NCBI RefSeq assembly: GCF_004331485.1
Contig: NZ_SJKD01000010.1
Location: 62,001 to 126,000 of the forward strand
Source: Kribbella capetownensis
GTDB lineage: Bacteria; Actinomycetota; Actinomycetes; Propionibacteriales; Kribbellaceae
Direction of reading: 5' to 3'
Length of the DNA: 64,000 nucleotides
Shown here piece after piece: positions 25,476 through 33,680 of the stretch; the stretch's first letter is position 1, and each line of letters begins with the position of its first letter. The position numbers were made by a program, and so were the translations under genes. The notes under the pieces are model-generated. The model was given only the letters and a program-made list of their open reading frames with translations, was not told where the DNA came from and searched no databases.

Positions 25476-28400
25476 ATGCGCTTCGGGGTGCTCGGACCGG
25501 TCACCGCCTGGACGGACGCGGGGGAGCCCGTCACCATCCCGGGCCTGAAGGTGCGCGCCCTGCTGGCCGACCTGCTCGTCCACGAGGGTCGACCGGTCCC
25601 GGCCGACCGGCTGATCGACGACCTGTGGGCCTCGGACCTGCCCGGCAACCCGTCCGGCACGCTGTCCGCCAAGGTGTCGCAGCTCCGCCGTGCCTTCGAG
25701 GACGCGGAGCCCGGCAGCCGGGTCCTGGTCAAGTCCGGCCCGGCCGGCTACTCGCTCACTGTCGACAGCTCGACGTACGACGCCCTGACGTTCGCGGACC
25801 GGGTCGACGCCGGGCGACTCGATGAGGCGCTGACTCTGTGGCGTGGTCCGGCTTACGCCGACTTTGCCGACGAGGCGTTCGTGGAGACGGCTGTCGCGCG
25901 ACTGACCGAGCAGCGGTTGGCAGCGCTCGAGCGTGCTGATGTGCCGGTGAGCGAGCTGTCCGTGCTGGTCGCCGAGCATCCGCTGCGTGAGGGTTTGCGG
26001 GCCGCACACATGCGGGCGCTGTATCGGGCCGGGCGCCAGAGTGAGGCGTTGGAGAGCTACGAGCACTTGCGGCAGCTGCTGTTGGACGAGCTGGGGCTGG
26101 ACCCGAGTCCTGAATTGGTTGCTCTGCAGCAGTCGATCCTGACGCAGGACCTGCCGAATGCGCGGACCAACCTGCCGGCGCAACTGACCGAGCTGGTCGG
26201 ACGTTCGGACGCGTTGGCAGAGGTGAACTCGGGCCTGCAGTCTTCACGGCTGGTGACGCTGACTGGGCCCGGGGGAGTCGGCAAGACGCGGTTGGCCCTG
26301 GCGGCTGCTGCATCGGTGGCTGAGCGGTTCCCGGATGGCGTCGTACTGGTTGAGCTGGCGGCCGTGACGCCCGCTGCTCGCTCGGTGCGGAACGCACTGA
26401 CGGACGCCGTACAGGCCGCCTTGGATCTGCGGGACAGCACCGGTCAGGCTGACGCTGTGGTCGAGCGGCTGGCGGCTGTGATGGGGACGCGGCTTCTGGT
26501 GCTGGACAACTGCGAGCAGGTCGTTGCTGAGGTCGCCGACCTGACTGATCGCCTGTTGGCGGCCGCGCCGGGCCTTCGAGTGCTGGCGACCAGCCGTGAG
26601 CCACTCGGTCTGGCCGGTGAGGTGGTCTGGACTGTGCCGCCGTTGGAGGTGCCTTCGCCCGCGTTGGGGTTCGAGGCGGTGGGTGAGTGCAGTGCGGTGC
26701 AGTTGTTCGTCACTCGCGCCGCTGCAGCGTCTCGTGATTTCACGCTGTCCGCTGAGACCGTTGCCGACGTGTCTGTGCTGTGCCGGCGGCTGGATGGCAT
26801 CCCGCTGGCGCTGGAGCTCGCGGCGACTCGGGTCCGCGCGCTTGGGGTTCGCGGGTTGGTGGCGCGGCTGGACGACCGGTTCCGGTTGTTGGCGACGGGA
26901 CACCGCGGTGCTGCGCCGCGTCAGCAGACGCTGCTCGCCATGATCGACTGGAGTTGGGAACTGCTCGATCCGGAGGAGCAGGCCGTCCTGCGGCAGCTCG
27001 CCGTACATGCTGATGGATGTACGGCGGAGGCTGCGGCGGTGGTGTGTGGGGAGGCCGACGTACTGGAAGTGTTGATCCGTCTCGTGGACCGGTCGCTCGT
27101 CGTACCGGTGCATGGGGTGGAGGGTCCGCGGTACCGGTTGCTGGAGTCGGTGGCGGCGTACTGCGTGGAGAAGCTGCGTGCCGAGGGTGAGCTGGAGGCG
27201 GTACAGCAGCGGCACCTGGACTACTACGTGGAGCTGGCTGAGTCTGCCCGTCCGCACTTGTACGGCGGGGAGCAGAGTCGGTGGTTGCAGCTGCTGGACG
27301 AGGACGCACCGAACCTGCGGACCGCACTGGACCGGGCGGTGGCTGTAGGACGGCTGGATCTCGGTGAGCGGTTGGTTGATGCGCTGGCCTGGTACTGGTT
27401 CCTGCGTGGGCGGTTGGCCGAGGCTCAGCGGTCGCTGGAGGCGGTGCCGGGTTCTCCTCGGGTCGAGGCGTGGCGGGTTGGGTTCCTGTATCTGCAGGGA
27501 GACAACGCGGCGGTAGCCGCACGAGATCGGTGGGTGGAGACGGCTGACGCGCGTGGACAGTGGTGGATCGCCCACACTGGCAGCGATGTGGGCGACCTGG
27601 TGACCTGTCTGGCGTTGCTGGAACGGTCGCTGAAGAGCTTCGAGGCAGATGGTGACCAGTGGGGTGTGGCTGCCGTACTGGCGTCTCGGGCGAAGCACGC
27701 GCATGTGCGGTCCGACCTGGCCGCGCTCCATGCGGATGCTGCGGAGAGTGCCCGACTCTTCCGGTCGCTGGGGGATCGGTGGGGGATGCTGCAGGCGTTG
27801 GGCTGGCTTGGTGCGCAGGCGGAGCTGGCCGGCGACTTCGAGGAGGCGGAACGTCTGCAGCTCGAAGGCGTGCGGATGGCCGAGGAACTCGGGCTCTGGC
27901 CGGAAGTGGCTTCGGCGTTGGGCAGTCTGGGGTGGACGTCGGTGCGGCAAGGGGAGTACGACGCCGCCCGTGCACATGGCGAGCGCGCGCTGCGGTTGGC
28001 GACCGAGCAAGGGCAGCGTTCGACCCAGGCGCTGGCCGAGATCGTGCTGGGCTTTGCCGCGCGCCGCAGTGGGGCGCTGGACGAGGCCGAGCGGCATCTC
28101 CGGGCGTTGGTCGACGCGGCACGCCGTCAGGACCAGCCTGTGCTCTACCTGTCGATGGTGCTCGAGGAACTGGGCTTCGTCCTGGAGCTCCGCGGGGATC
28201 CGGCCAAGGCGCTGGAGTTGCACATGGAGGCGTTCCGGATCTCCGAGGAGTACGACTCCCTCCGCAGCATGTGCTGGGCGCTCGAAGGCATCGCCGCCTG
28301 TCTCCCCGACCGGGTCGTCGCCGCCAAGCTCCTCGGCGCGGCCTCCGCCGCCAGGGCCACCGAGGCGCACCTGGCCGCCACCGCCGACGTCACCGACGTG

Positions 28401-28508
28401 AACCGAGCCACCGAAGCCGTCCGCTCCGCTCTGGATGCCGACGCCTATGCGCAGGCGCACGCCGCCGGCGAGACCCTCACGCCGCAGCAAGCGTTCCGCC
28501 TCCTCTAA
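25476..28508 (+). CDS. large AfsR/SARP-family regulator (BTAD, NB-ARC, TPR)
   Basis: The protein has 1010 residues. An OmpR-like winged helix (RFGVLGPVTAW, GTLSAKVSQLRRAFE) and a bacterial transcriptional activation domain fill about residues 1-245. An ATPase module follows with Walker A GPGGVGKTRLALAA near 263-276, Walker B RLLVLDNCEQV, and ATSREPLGLAGE. The C-terminal third is TPR-like helical repeats. Proteins of this class activate secondary-metabolite or stress genes in response to nucleotide and protein signals. No biosynthetic cluster is present nearby, so its targets are elsewhere or among the divergent redox genes. Confidence 0.9.
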   Translation: MRFGVLGPVTAWTDAGEPVTIPGLKVRALLADLLVHEGRPVPADRLIDDLWASDLPGNPSGTLSAKVSQLRRAFEDAEPGSRVLVKSGPAGYSLTVDSSTYDALTFADRVDAGRLDEALTLWRGPAYADFADEAFVETAVARLTEQRLAALERADVPVSELSVLVAEHPLREGLRAAHMRALYRAGRQSEALESYEHLRQLLLDELGLDPSPELVALQQSILTQDLPNARTNLPAQLTELVGRSDALAEVNSGLQSSRLVTLTGPGGVGKTRLALAAAASVAERFPDGVVLVELAAVTPAARSVRNALTDAVQAALDLRDSTGQADAVVERLAAVMGTRLLVLDNCEQVVAEVADLTDRLLAAAPGLRVLATSREPLGLAGEVVWTVPPLEVPSPALGFEAVGECSAVQLFVTRAAAASRDFTLSAETVADVSVLCRRLDGIPLALELAATRVRALGVRGLVARLDDRFRLLATGHRGAAPRQQTLLAMIDWSWELLDPEEQAVLRQLAVHADGCTAEAAAVVCGEADVLEVLIRLVDRSLVVPVHGVEGPRYRLLESVAAYCVEKLRAEGELEAVQQRHLDYYVELAESARPHLYGGEQSRWLQLLDEDAPNLRTALDRAVAVGRLDLGERLVDALAWYWFLRGRLAEAQRSLEAVPGSPRVEAWRVGFLYLQGDNAAVAARDRWVETADARGQWWIAHTGSDVGDLVTCLALLERSLKSFEADGDQWGVAAVLASRAKHAHVRSDLAALHADAAESARLFRSLGDRWGMLQALGWLGAQAELAGDFEEAERLQLEGVRMAEELGLWPEVASALGSLGWTSVRQGEYDAARAHGERALRLATEQGQRSTQALAEIVLGFAARRSGALDEAERHLRALVDAARRQDQPVLYLSMVLEELGFVLELRGDPAKALELHMEAFRISEEYDSLRSMCWALEGIAACLPDRVVAAKLLGAASAARATEAHLAATADVTDVNRATEAVRSALDADAYAQAHAAGETLTPQQAFRLL

Positions 28509-28601
28509 TCCAGTTGGCCACCAGATGTTCTGTGGTTGAGATTATTTGCCCAGCGAAGTAGTTTTGCTGTCGACGAACCATCCCCACAGGCAAGGTGAAC
28601 C

Positions 28602-30119
28602 ATGGACTACGGCCACGAGCTGGTCTTCGGCACGTTCCTGACCCCGACGGTCGACAATCCCGGGCGCGTGATCGCGCTCGCCCAGCTGACCGAGCAGGTC
28701 GGTCTCGATCTGGTCAGCTTCCAGGACCACCCGTACCAACCGCGTCTGATGGACGCGTGGACCCTGTTGTCCATCGTGGCCGCGCAGACCGAGCGCGTGA
28801 AGGTCACGACGAACGTCGCCAACCTGCCGCTGCGCCACCCGGTCGTCCTGGCCCGCAGCGTCGCCACGCTCGACCTGATCACCGGCGGCCGCGTCGAACT
28901 CGGTCTCGGCGCCGGCGGTTTCCTGGATGCCGTGGCCGCCAACGCCGGCCCGCGCCTGACCACCGGCCAGAGCATCGCCGCACTGGAGGAGGCCATCGCG
29001 ATCATGCGCGAGGTGTGGACTCCGACCGGCGGCGGCATCCGGCTGCCCGGCAAGCATTACCCGGTCGCCGGCGCCAAGCGCGGCCCGCAGCCCGCGCACG
29101 ACGTGGAAATCTGGCTGGGTGCCTACAAGCCGCGCATGCTCGCCGTCACCGGCCGGCTCGCCGACGGCTGGCTTCCGACCAGTGCGTACGCCGGGCCCGA
29201 CGAACTGGCCGCGATGAACAAGATCATCGACGAGGCCGCGGTCGACGCCGGCCGCGATCCCGCATCGGTACGGCGTCTCTACAACCTGTCCGGACGGTTC
29301 GAGGGGAACGGCGGGTTCCTGCAGGGGCCGGAGGAGGTGTGGATCGACCAGCTCACCGACCTGACGCTGGGCGAGGGGATGAGCACGTACATCCTCGGCT
29401 CCGACGACCCCGATGACATCCGCCGCTTCGCAGAGGTGGCCGCGGGCGTCCGCGAGTCCGTCGAATCTGCACGCTCAACCGGCCGGCGCGCCGAGACTGT
29501 TGCTGCTCCGGTGCGGTCCGACGGGTTCACCGTCGTACCGACTCCACCTCCCGCCGTACGACGGAGCGCCGTACAACTGCTGGATGAGTCGGAGCGGCCG
29601 ACCGGTCCGGCGCTGGATCCGTCCCGGACCTATACGCCGTACCAGCTCTCGTCCGGTCAGCATCTGATCGAGGTGCACGATCATCTGCGGGCTGAGTTGG
29701 AGCAGATCCGCGATCTGGTCGAGCAGGTCGCGGCCGGTTCGCTGGGAGTCGGGCAGGCGCGGTCGCACATCAACACGATGACGATGCGGCAGAACAACTG
29801 GACGCTCGGCACGTACTGCGAGTCCTACTGCCGGCTCGTCACCACGCACCACTCGATCGAGGACGCTTCACTCTTCCCACACCTACGTCGGGCCGACCCC
29901 GGGCTCGCACCGGTCGTGGACCGCTTGCAGGAGGAGCACCGCATCATCCACGACGTTCTCGAGGGCGTCGACAAGGCGCTCGTCGCTCTGGTCGACGGCT
30001 CCGGAGACCTCGACGGTCTCCGTGCGGCGGTCGACCTCCTGGACGACACGCTGCTCTCACACCTGTCCTACGAGGAGCGTGAGTTGGTCGAGCCGCTGGC
30101 TCGCCTCGGCGTGATGTGA
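28602..30119 (+). CDS. LLM-class oxidoreductase fused to a hemerythrin (HHE) domain
   Basis: The protein has 505 residues. Residues 1 to about 285 are a luciferase-like monooxygenase barrel (FGTFLTPTVDNPGRVIALAQ, FQDHPYQPRLMDAWTLL, GRVELGLGAGGF, IWLGAYKPRML), probably using F420 or FMN. A Pro/Val-rich linker follows. Residues from about 350 form a four-helix hemerythrin-like domain with iron-ligand-type residues in EVHDHLRAEL, TTHHSIEDASLFPHL, LQEEHRIIHDVL and LLSHLSYEERELVEPL. The combination suggests an enzyme with a built-in di-iron oxygen/NO/redox sensor or oxygen-handling domain (inference). It is probably a single-gene unit. Confidence 0.88.
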   Translation: MDYGHELVFGTFLTPTVDNPGRVIALAQLTEQVGLDLVSFQDHPYQPRLMDAWTLLSIVAAQTERVKVTTNVANLPLRHPVVLARSVATLDLITGGRVELGLGAGGFLDAVAANAGPRLTTGQSIAALEEAIAIMREVWTPTGGGIRLPGKHYPVAGAKRGPQPAHDVEIWLGAYKPRMLAVTGRLADGWLPTSAYAGPDELAAMNKIIDEAAVDAGRDPASVRRLYNLSGRFEGNGGFLQGPEEVWIDQLTDLTLGEGMSTYILGSDDPDDIRRFAEVAAGVRESVESARSTGRRAETVAAPVRSDGFTVVPTPPPAVRRSAVQLLDESERPTGPALDPSRTYTPYQLSSGQHLIEVHDHLRAELEQIRDLVEQVAAGSLGVGQARSHINTMTMRQNNWTLGTYCESYCRLVTTHHSIEDASLFPHLRRADPGLAPVVDRLQEEHRIIHDVLEGVDKALVALVDGSGDLDGLRAAVDLLDDTLLSHLSYEERELVEPLARLGVM

Positions 30120-30124
30120 GGTCG

Positions 30125-30751
30125 TTACTTCGCCTCGCCGAGCAGTGAGGCGAGGATGTCGAGGAGGCGGAGGGTCGGGGCTTCGCCGAGCAGCCGCGCG
30201 GCAGACGTGGCGGGCTCGGCGATCAGCCGGACCTGGAGGAGTTTGAAGTCGCGGATGTTGGCCGGGTTGACCAGGTCACGGTGGACGGCGGACAGGAACT
30301 CGGCGCCGGCGGCGGCGTTCGTGTACGTCATCCGGATGAAGCTGTCGCTGACGGGGTACAGGAACGGCCGCTTCAGGTGCAGCAACTTCGACTTCTTCGC
30401 CTGGCCGAAGCCACGGTGGCCGGAGAACTTCTCGTCCAGCGCCATCGCCGCCTCGAACAGGTCACTGCCCGGCGCGGCGTCCTCGAGCCGCGCGTCGACC
30501 GGGATCGCGGCGAACTCCTTCTCCGCCTCGACCTCCAGCAGCCACGGGATGTCCTGCGCCCGCAGGTCCGCGCCGATCACCATCGTGCGCGCCAGGTCCG
30601 ACAGCGTCACCTGGTTCGGCTCGGCGCCTCCGATCAGCGTCATCCCCGGCAGACCGTCGTAGTACCGCAGTACGGCGCCGTTCGTTTCGGCGTACAGCCG
30701 TAGCTGGGCGATCGCCTCGTCGACGACGATCTTCCGAGTACCGATGTTCAT
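30125..30751 (-). CDS. uncharacterised protein (DUF6308-like)
   Basis: The protein has 208 residues from the ATG at 30751; the longer frame upstream is not protein-like. It is a soluble alpha/beta protein without signal peptide. Conserved-looking stretches are LRYYDGLPG, DLARTMVIGADL, FSGHRGFGQAKKSKLLHLKRP and LYPVSDSFIRMTY. I recall similar actinobacterial hypotheticals but cannot assign a reaction. It converges on the LLM-hemerythrin gene with a 5-bp gap. Confidence 0.7.
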   Translation of the reverse strand: MNIGTRKIVVDEAIAQLRLYAETNGAVLRYYDGLPGMTLIGGAEPNQVTLSDLARTMVIGADLRAQDIPWLLEVEAEKEFAAIPVDARLEDAAPGSDLFEAAMALDEKFSGHRGFGQAKKSKLLHLKRPFLYPVSDSFIRMTYTNAAAGAEFLSAVHRDLVNPANIRDFKLLQVRLIAEPATSAARLLGEAPTLRLLDILASLLGEAK

Positions 30752-31137
30752 GAGCCACACCCTCACACTCTTGGTGGCAGACCCGCCAGCGGGCGGACCA
30801 TCATCCGAACGAATCCTCACTCCGTTTCCGCAGATCGTAGGCGACCCCGCGCTCACCCACACGCCAGGGTCACTTCCCGTGATCCACAGCCGGTAATCAT
30901 CGGCTCGCCGGAGTCCCGGTCACCATCGACTCTCCGTCGCAAACCATCAACTGCGCGTGCTCGCGGGACCATGCGGAAGATGGCTGCCGAGGAGGACCGC
31001 GGCGAGGAGGCCGGTGCGGTGCCCGCCCGGGGACGTCTGCACGAGGTGACGGATTCTGTGGACTGCGGGGACTGTTGTGGTGGGCAATGGGTTGTAAATG
31101 GATTGAGGGTGGGGGCGGCGATCCTCATGATGGGCGC
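30752..31137. other. 386-bp intergenic region without a recognisable gene
   Basis: Open frames here are short and not protein-like. The right end, around 31070-31100 (TTGTGG and TGTAAAT about 14-17 bp apart), could be a promoter for the small ORF and LysE gene. No other structure was identified. Confidence 0.5.
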
Positions 31138-31248
31138 ATGACTACGACGACTGTGAGTGTGTTGCTGTTGAACCTGGGAGCCGGATCGGCGACTCGGGTT
31201 CAGCAGCAGGCCGGTCGTTGGGAAGGATCCAGCTTCGGTCAGTCGTGA
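31138..31248 (+). CDS. 36-residue upstream ORF coupled to the LysE-type gene
   Basis: An ATG at 31138 opens a 36-codon frame (MTTTTVSVLLLNLGAGSA..., ending FGQS). Its TGA overlaps the GTG of the exporter gene by the GTGA arrangement (31245-31248). The exact 4-bp coupling is the main argument that it is translated; the RBS is weak. The peptide has a short hydrophobic run and no cysteine or amino-acid run typical of an attenuator. It may be a regulatory leader peptide or the remnant of a lost gene. Confidence 0.4.
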   Translation: MTTTTVSVLLLNLGAGSATRVQQQAGRWEGSSFGQS

Positions 31249-31868
31249 CCGCGGCGTTGGTCGCCGGGCTGTTGGCGGGGTATGGGATCGCCATGCCGGT
31301 CGGGCCCGTGGGGACCTATCTCGTCGCGCTGAGCGCGCGGAGTTCGTTGCGGGTCGGGGCGTGTGCTGCGTCGGGGATCGCGTCGGCTGACGGCATCTAC
31401 GCGTTGGTCGCCGCGGCCGCCGGGTCCGCGTTGGCGCCGCTACTCGTGCCGATCGTGATGCCGCTGCGCTGGGTCTCTCTCGTGGTGCTGCTGGGTCTCG
31501 CCGCACTGGGAGCCATCAGGGCGGTACGCCGGTACCGTGCGCACCGGCTGACCGGGATCACCCAGGAGATGCCAGTGGCCGGACGTACGGCGTACTTCGG
31601 GCTGCTCGGGATGACGCTGCTCAGTCCGATGACGGTGATCTACTTCGCCGCATTGGTCCTCGGCGGATCCGGTTCGTCCGATCCAGCCGTGGTCGAGCGC
31701 GTCATCTTCGTCCTGGCCGCGTTCATCGCCTCCGCCACCTGGCAACTCCTACTCGCCACCGGCGGTGCCTTGCTGGGCCGAGCCCTCACCGGCCACCTCG
31801 GCCGCCTCCTGACCGCCCTGGCCTCCACCATCGTCATCGCGGTCCTGGCCATCCGCCTGGTCGCCTAG
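31245..31868 (+). CDS. LysE/RhtB-family amino-acid exporter
   Basis: The protein has 207 residues from the GTG at 31245, chosen because homologues start just before the first helix; a TTG at 31218 would add nine residues. Six membrane helices are seen. The N-terminal signature LLAGYGIAMPVGPVGTYLV carries the conserved GPVG, and GLLGMTLLSPMTVIYFAAL starts the second half. It exports amino acids or related metabolites across the plasma membrane; the substrate is not predictable. Translation appears coupled to the small ORF before it. Confidence 0.82.
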   Translation: MTAALVAGLLAGYGIAMPVGPVGTYLVALSARSSLRVGACAASGIASADGIYALVAAAAGSALAPLLVPIVMPLRWVSLVVLLGLAALGAIRAVRRYRAHRLTGITQEMPVAGRTAYFGLLGMTLLSPMTVIYFAALVLGGSGSSDPAVVERVIFVLAAFIASATWQLLLATGGALLGRALTGHLGRLLTALASTIVIAVLAIRLVA

Positions 31869-31877
31869 CCCACGAAA

Positions 31878-31924
31878 CCTGGAACAGGACCCGGTGGGCT
31901 GGCACACGGCATTTCCTGTTCCAG
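31878..31924. terminator. inverted repeat just after the LysE gene
   Basis: CCTGGAACAGGA near 31878 and TCCTGTTCCAG at 31914-31924 can pair as an 11-bp stem around a loop of about 24 bases. The position 10 bp after the stop fits a terminator or a processing site. Confidence 0.5.
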
Positions 31925-31949
31925 CCCCCAAGGACCTGTCGCCACCGCA

Positions 31950-31979
31950 CTCGGCCACCTGGATTGCCAGGTGGCCGAG
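31950..31979. terminator. perfect 13-bp hairpin with ATTG loop
   Basis: CTCGGCCACCTGG-ATTG-CCAGGTGGCCGAG is a perfect stem, extendable with a small bulge through flanking GCAC/GTGC. It is the strongest structure in the 306-bp space (31869-32174) between the LysE gene and the convergent MerR gene and is likely a bidirectional terminator. Nothing else was seen in that space. Confidence 0.7.
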
Positions 31980-32174
31980 AGTGCGACGCCCGGCGCGTTC
32001 GCGGTCGCCGAATGCCCGAGTCCGCGAGCCGACGGGCCGCGGACCCCGCCCTGGCGTTCGTCGCGGACCTGCGCCACTCAGCAACCTCTGGGATTGGTCG
32101 GAGTCGGCGGATGCGTGAGCGTGCGGTGCTCCGGGTGCGTGCGGTTGGTGAGTGCCGGCGGTCCGGGGCTCGGT

Positions 32175-33002
32175 CTACTGCCAGCTGGCGGTGTCGGGGT
32201 TGACGTTGTGGGTGCGGGCGTTGGCGTCGATGGATTGGCGGAACCAGGTGGCCAGGCCGGGGTGGATCGCGTTGTAGTGGGCGGCGTAGCCCGGGTCGGA
32301 CTCGAACATGCGGCCCAGGCAAACCTGCATCTGCCTGGTGAGCGGGAAGTACGACGCGAAGACCTCGCGGTGGCGCTCGACCAGTTGGTCGGCTTCAGGG
32401 CTGCCGGGCGTGACGCCGGCGTCGATCGCCTCCGCGAGGGCGCGGTCGAGGTCGGCGACGGCTTCGGCGATGGCCTGCCATTCCTCCGGACTGCGGGAGG
32501 CTGAGCGTTCGGCGTACTGCTGCCACTGCTTCGTGTCTCCGTAGCGCTGACGGGCCTGGGCGGGCCAGTCCGGGTTCCACTGCGGGCCAAGGATCGCGGC
32601 CTGCTGCTCGATGGTCAGCAGCAGGCCGCGCTCGTGGGCGTCGATCATCCGATCCAGTCCGGCGCTGAGCTGTTGGAGGCGGTCGATCCGTTCAGCGATC
32701 TGGGAGCGCTGCGTGCGCAAGGCGCCTGGCACGTCTGTGGTCGAGTCGTCCAAGATGGCGCGAGTCCTGTCCAGGCCGAGGCCGAGCTCACGGTAGACGA
32801 CGATGCGCTGCAGGCGTTCGAGATCACCGGTGGTGTAGAGCCGGTATCCGCCGGCCGTGCGCAGCGACGGTCGCGCCAGGCCGATCTCGTCCCAGTGGTG
32901 CAGCGCGCGGACCGTCACGCCCAGCCGAGTCGAGACCTCACCGACGGTCAGGCCGGCCGCGTCCGAGGCGCGGCTGAGGTCGGCGTCAGTGGCATCAGGC
33001 AT
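32175..33002 (-). CDS. MerR-family regulator with TipAS-like ligand domain
   Basis: The protein has 275 residues from the ATG at 33002. The winged helix has LTVGEVSTRLGVTVRALHHW, DEIGLARP, then GGYRLYTTGDLERLQRI, followed by the long dimerisation helix. The C-terminal about 130 residues (PEEWQAIAEAVADLDRAL, SYFPLTRQMQVCLGRMF, HPGLATWFRQSIDANA) match the TipAS antibiotic-recognition fold. It probably activates its own operon when a drug-like ligand binds. It starts 8 bp inside the VOC-protein gene upstream, so the two form one transcript. Confidence 0.87.
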   Translation of the reverse strand: MPDATDADLSRASDAAGLTVGEVSTRLGVTVRALHHWDEIGLARPSLRTAGGYRLYTTGDLERLQRIVVYRELGLGLDRTRAILDDSTTDVPGALRTQRSQIAERIDRLQQLSAGLDRMIDAHERGLLLTIEQQAAILGPQWNPDWPAQARQRYGDTKQWQQYAERSASRSPEEWQAIAEAVADLDRALAEAIDAGVTPGSPEADQLVERHREVFASYFPLTRQMQVCLGRMFESDPGYAAHYNAIHPGLATWFRQSIDANARTHNVNPDTASWQ

Positions 33003-33531
33003 GCTCCTCATTGTCGCGGCCACCGGTGCCAGGTGGGGTGATTCCGACGGCTGCAAGGTCGCGCGCCTCCTGACTGGCCGGATCAAAGGGCTTCGCCGCA
33101 GTGAAAACGACCCGTGCGTTCTCGGGCGTGATCACCGTGATGTCGCGGGTGTTCCACGGCGTATCCCGTGGCCCATCGACCGAGTCCGGGCGCAACGCCC
33201 GACAGGCCTCGACAACGGAATCGACCTGACTGAGCACGCACGAGAAGCTGACGCTCATCGCCGGCGCCTGCCCCGGCACAGTGTCCGCCGGGACGAGCAG
33301 TACGTCCTGGAACGCCCATCTCCGCAGATGCACAACGCTTCCAGGGATGCTGAACAGCTCGATGAACCCGAGCCCACGAACCCAGAAATCCGTCGACGCA
33401 GCCAGATCGCTCGTGGGGATCGTCACGAACGCAGGCATCGCATAGATGCCACGGAACGGCTCCGGTGGGACCGCATCCGGGCCGGCATCGGGTACGGGAC
33501 TCAGCTCGAACGCGTCGTAGTAGTCACTCAT
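32995..33531 (-). CDS. VOC-superfamily (glyoxalase/bleomycin-resistance-like) protein
   Basis: The protein has 178 residues from the ATG at 33531, preceded by GGAGGGTGGGGGC. A betaalphabeta VOC unit is visible: PAFVTIPTSDLAASTDFWVRG, LGFIELFSIPG and VSFSCVLSQVDSVVEAC, then TRDITVITPENARVVFTA. Such proteins bind metals or sequester drugs. Co-transcription with a TipAS-type MerR regulator makes a ligand-induced resistance or detoxification role plausible (inference). Confidence 0.83.
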   Translation of the reverse strand: MSDYYDAFELSPVPDAGPDAVPPEPFRGIYAMPAFVTIPTSDLAASTDFWVRGLGFIELFSIPGSVVHLRRWAFQDVLLVPADTVPGQAPAMSVSFSCVLSQVDSVVEACRALRPDSVDGPRDTPWNTRDITVITPENARVVFTAAKPFDPASQEARDLAAVGITPPGTGGRDNEEHA

Positions 33532-33680
33532 GCCCCCACCCTCCAGCCTCACGCTACGTGAGGGTCAAGCCGTCTCTCGCCCCCAGGGCGCTCTAGAGGC
33601 TGGCGTGACCTCTAGCCAGCCCACTCGGCCTGGTTGGCAGTTCGGGCTCCCGCCGAGCGACTCACCCTGGCCCGTGGAGG

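Noticed and set aside
31869-32174. Possible CRISPR-like or regulatory RNA between the LysE and MerR genes
   Set aside because: Only two unrelated hairpins are present, no regular spacing or repeat; terminators explain them.
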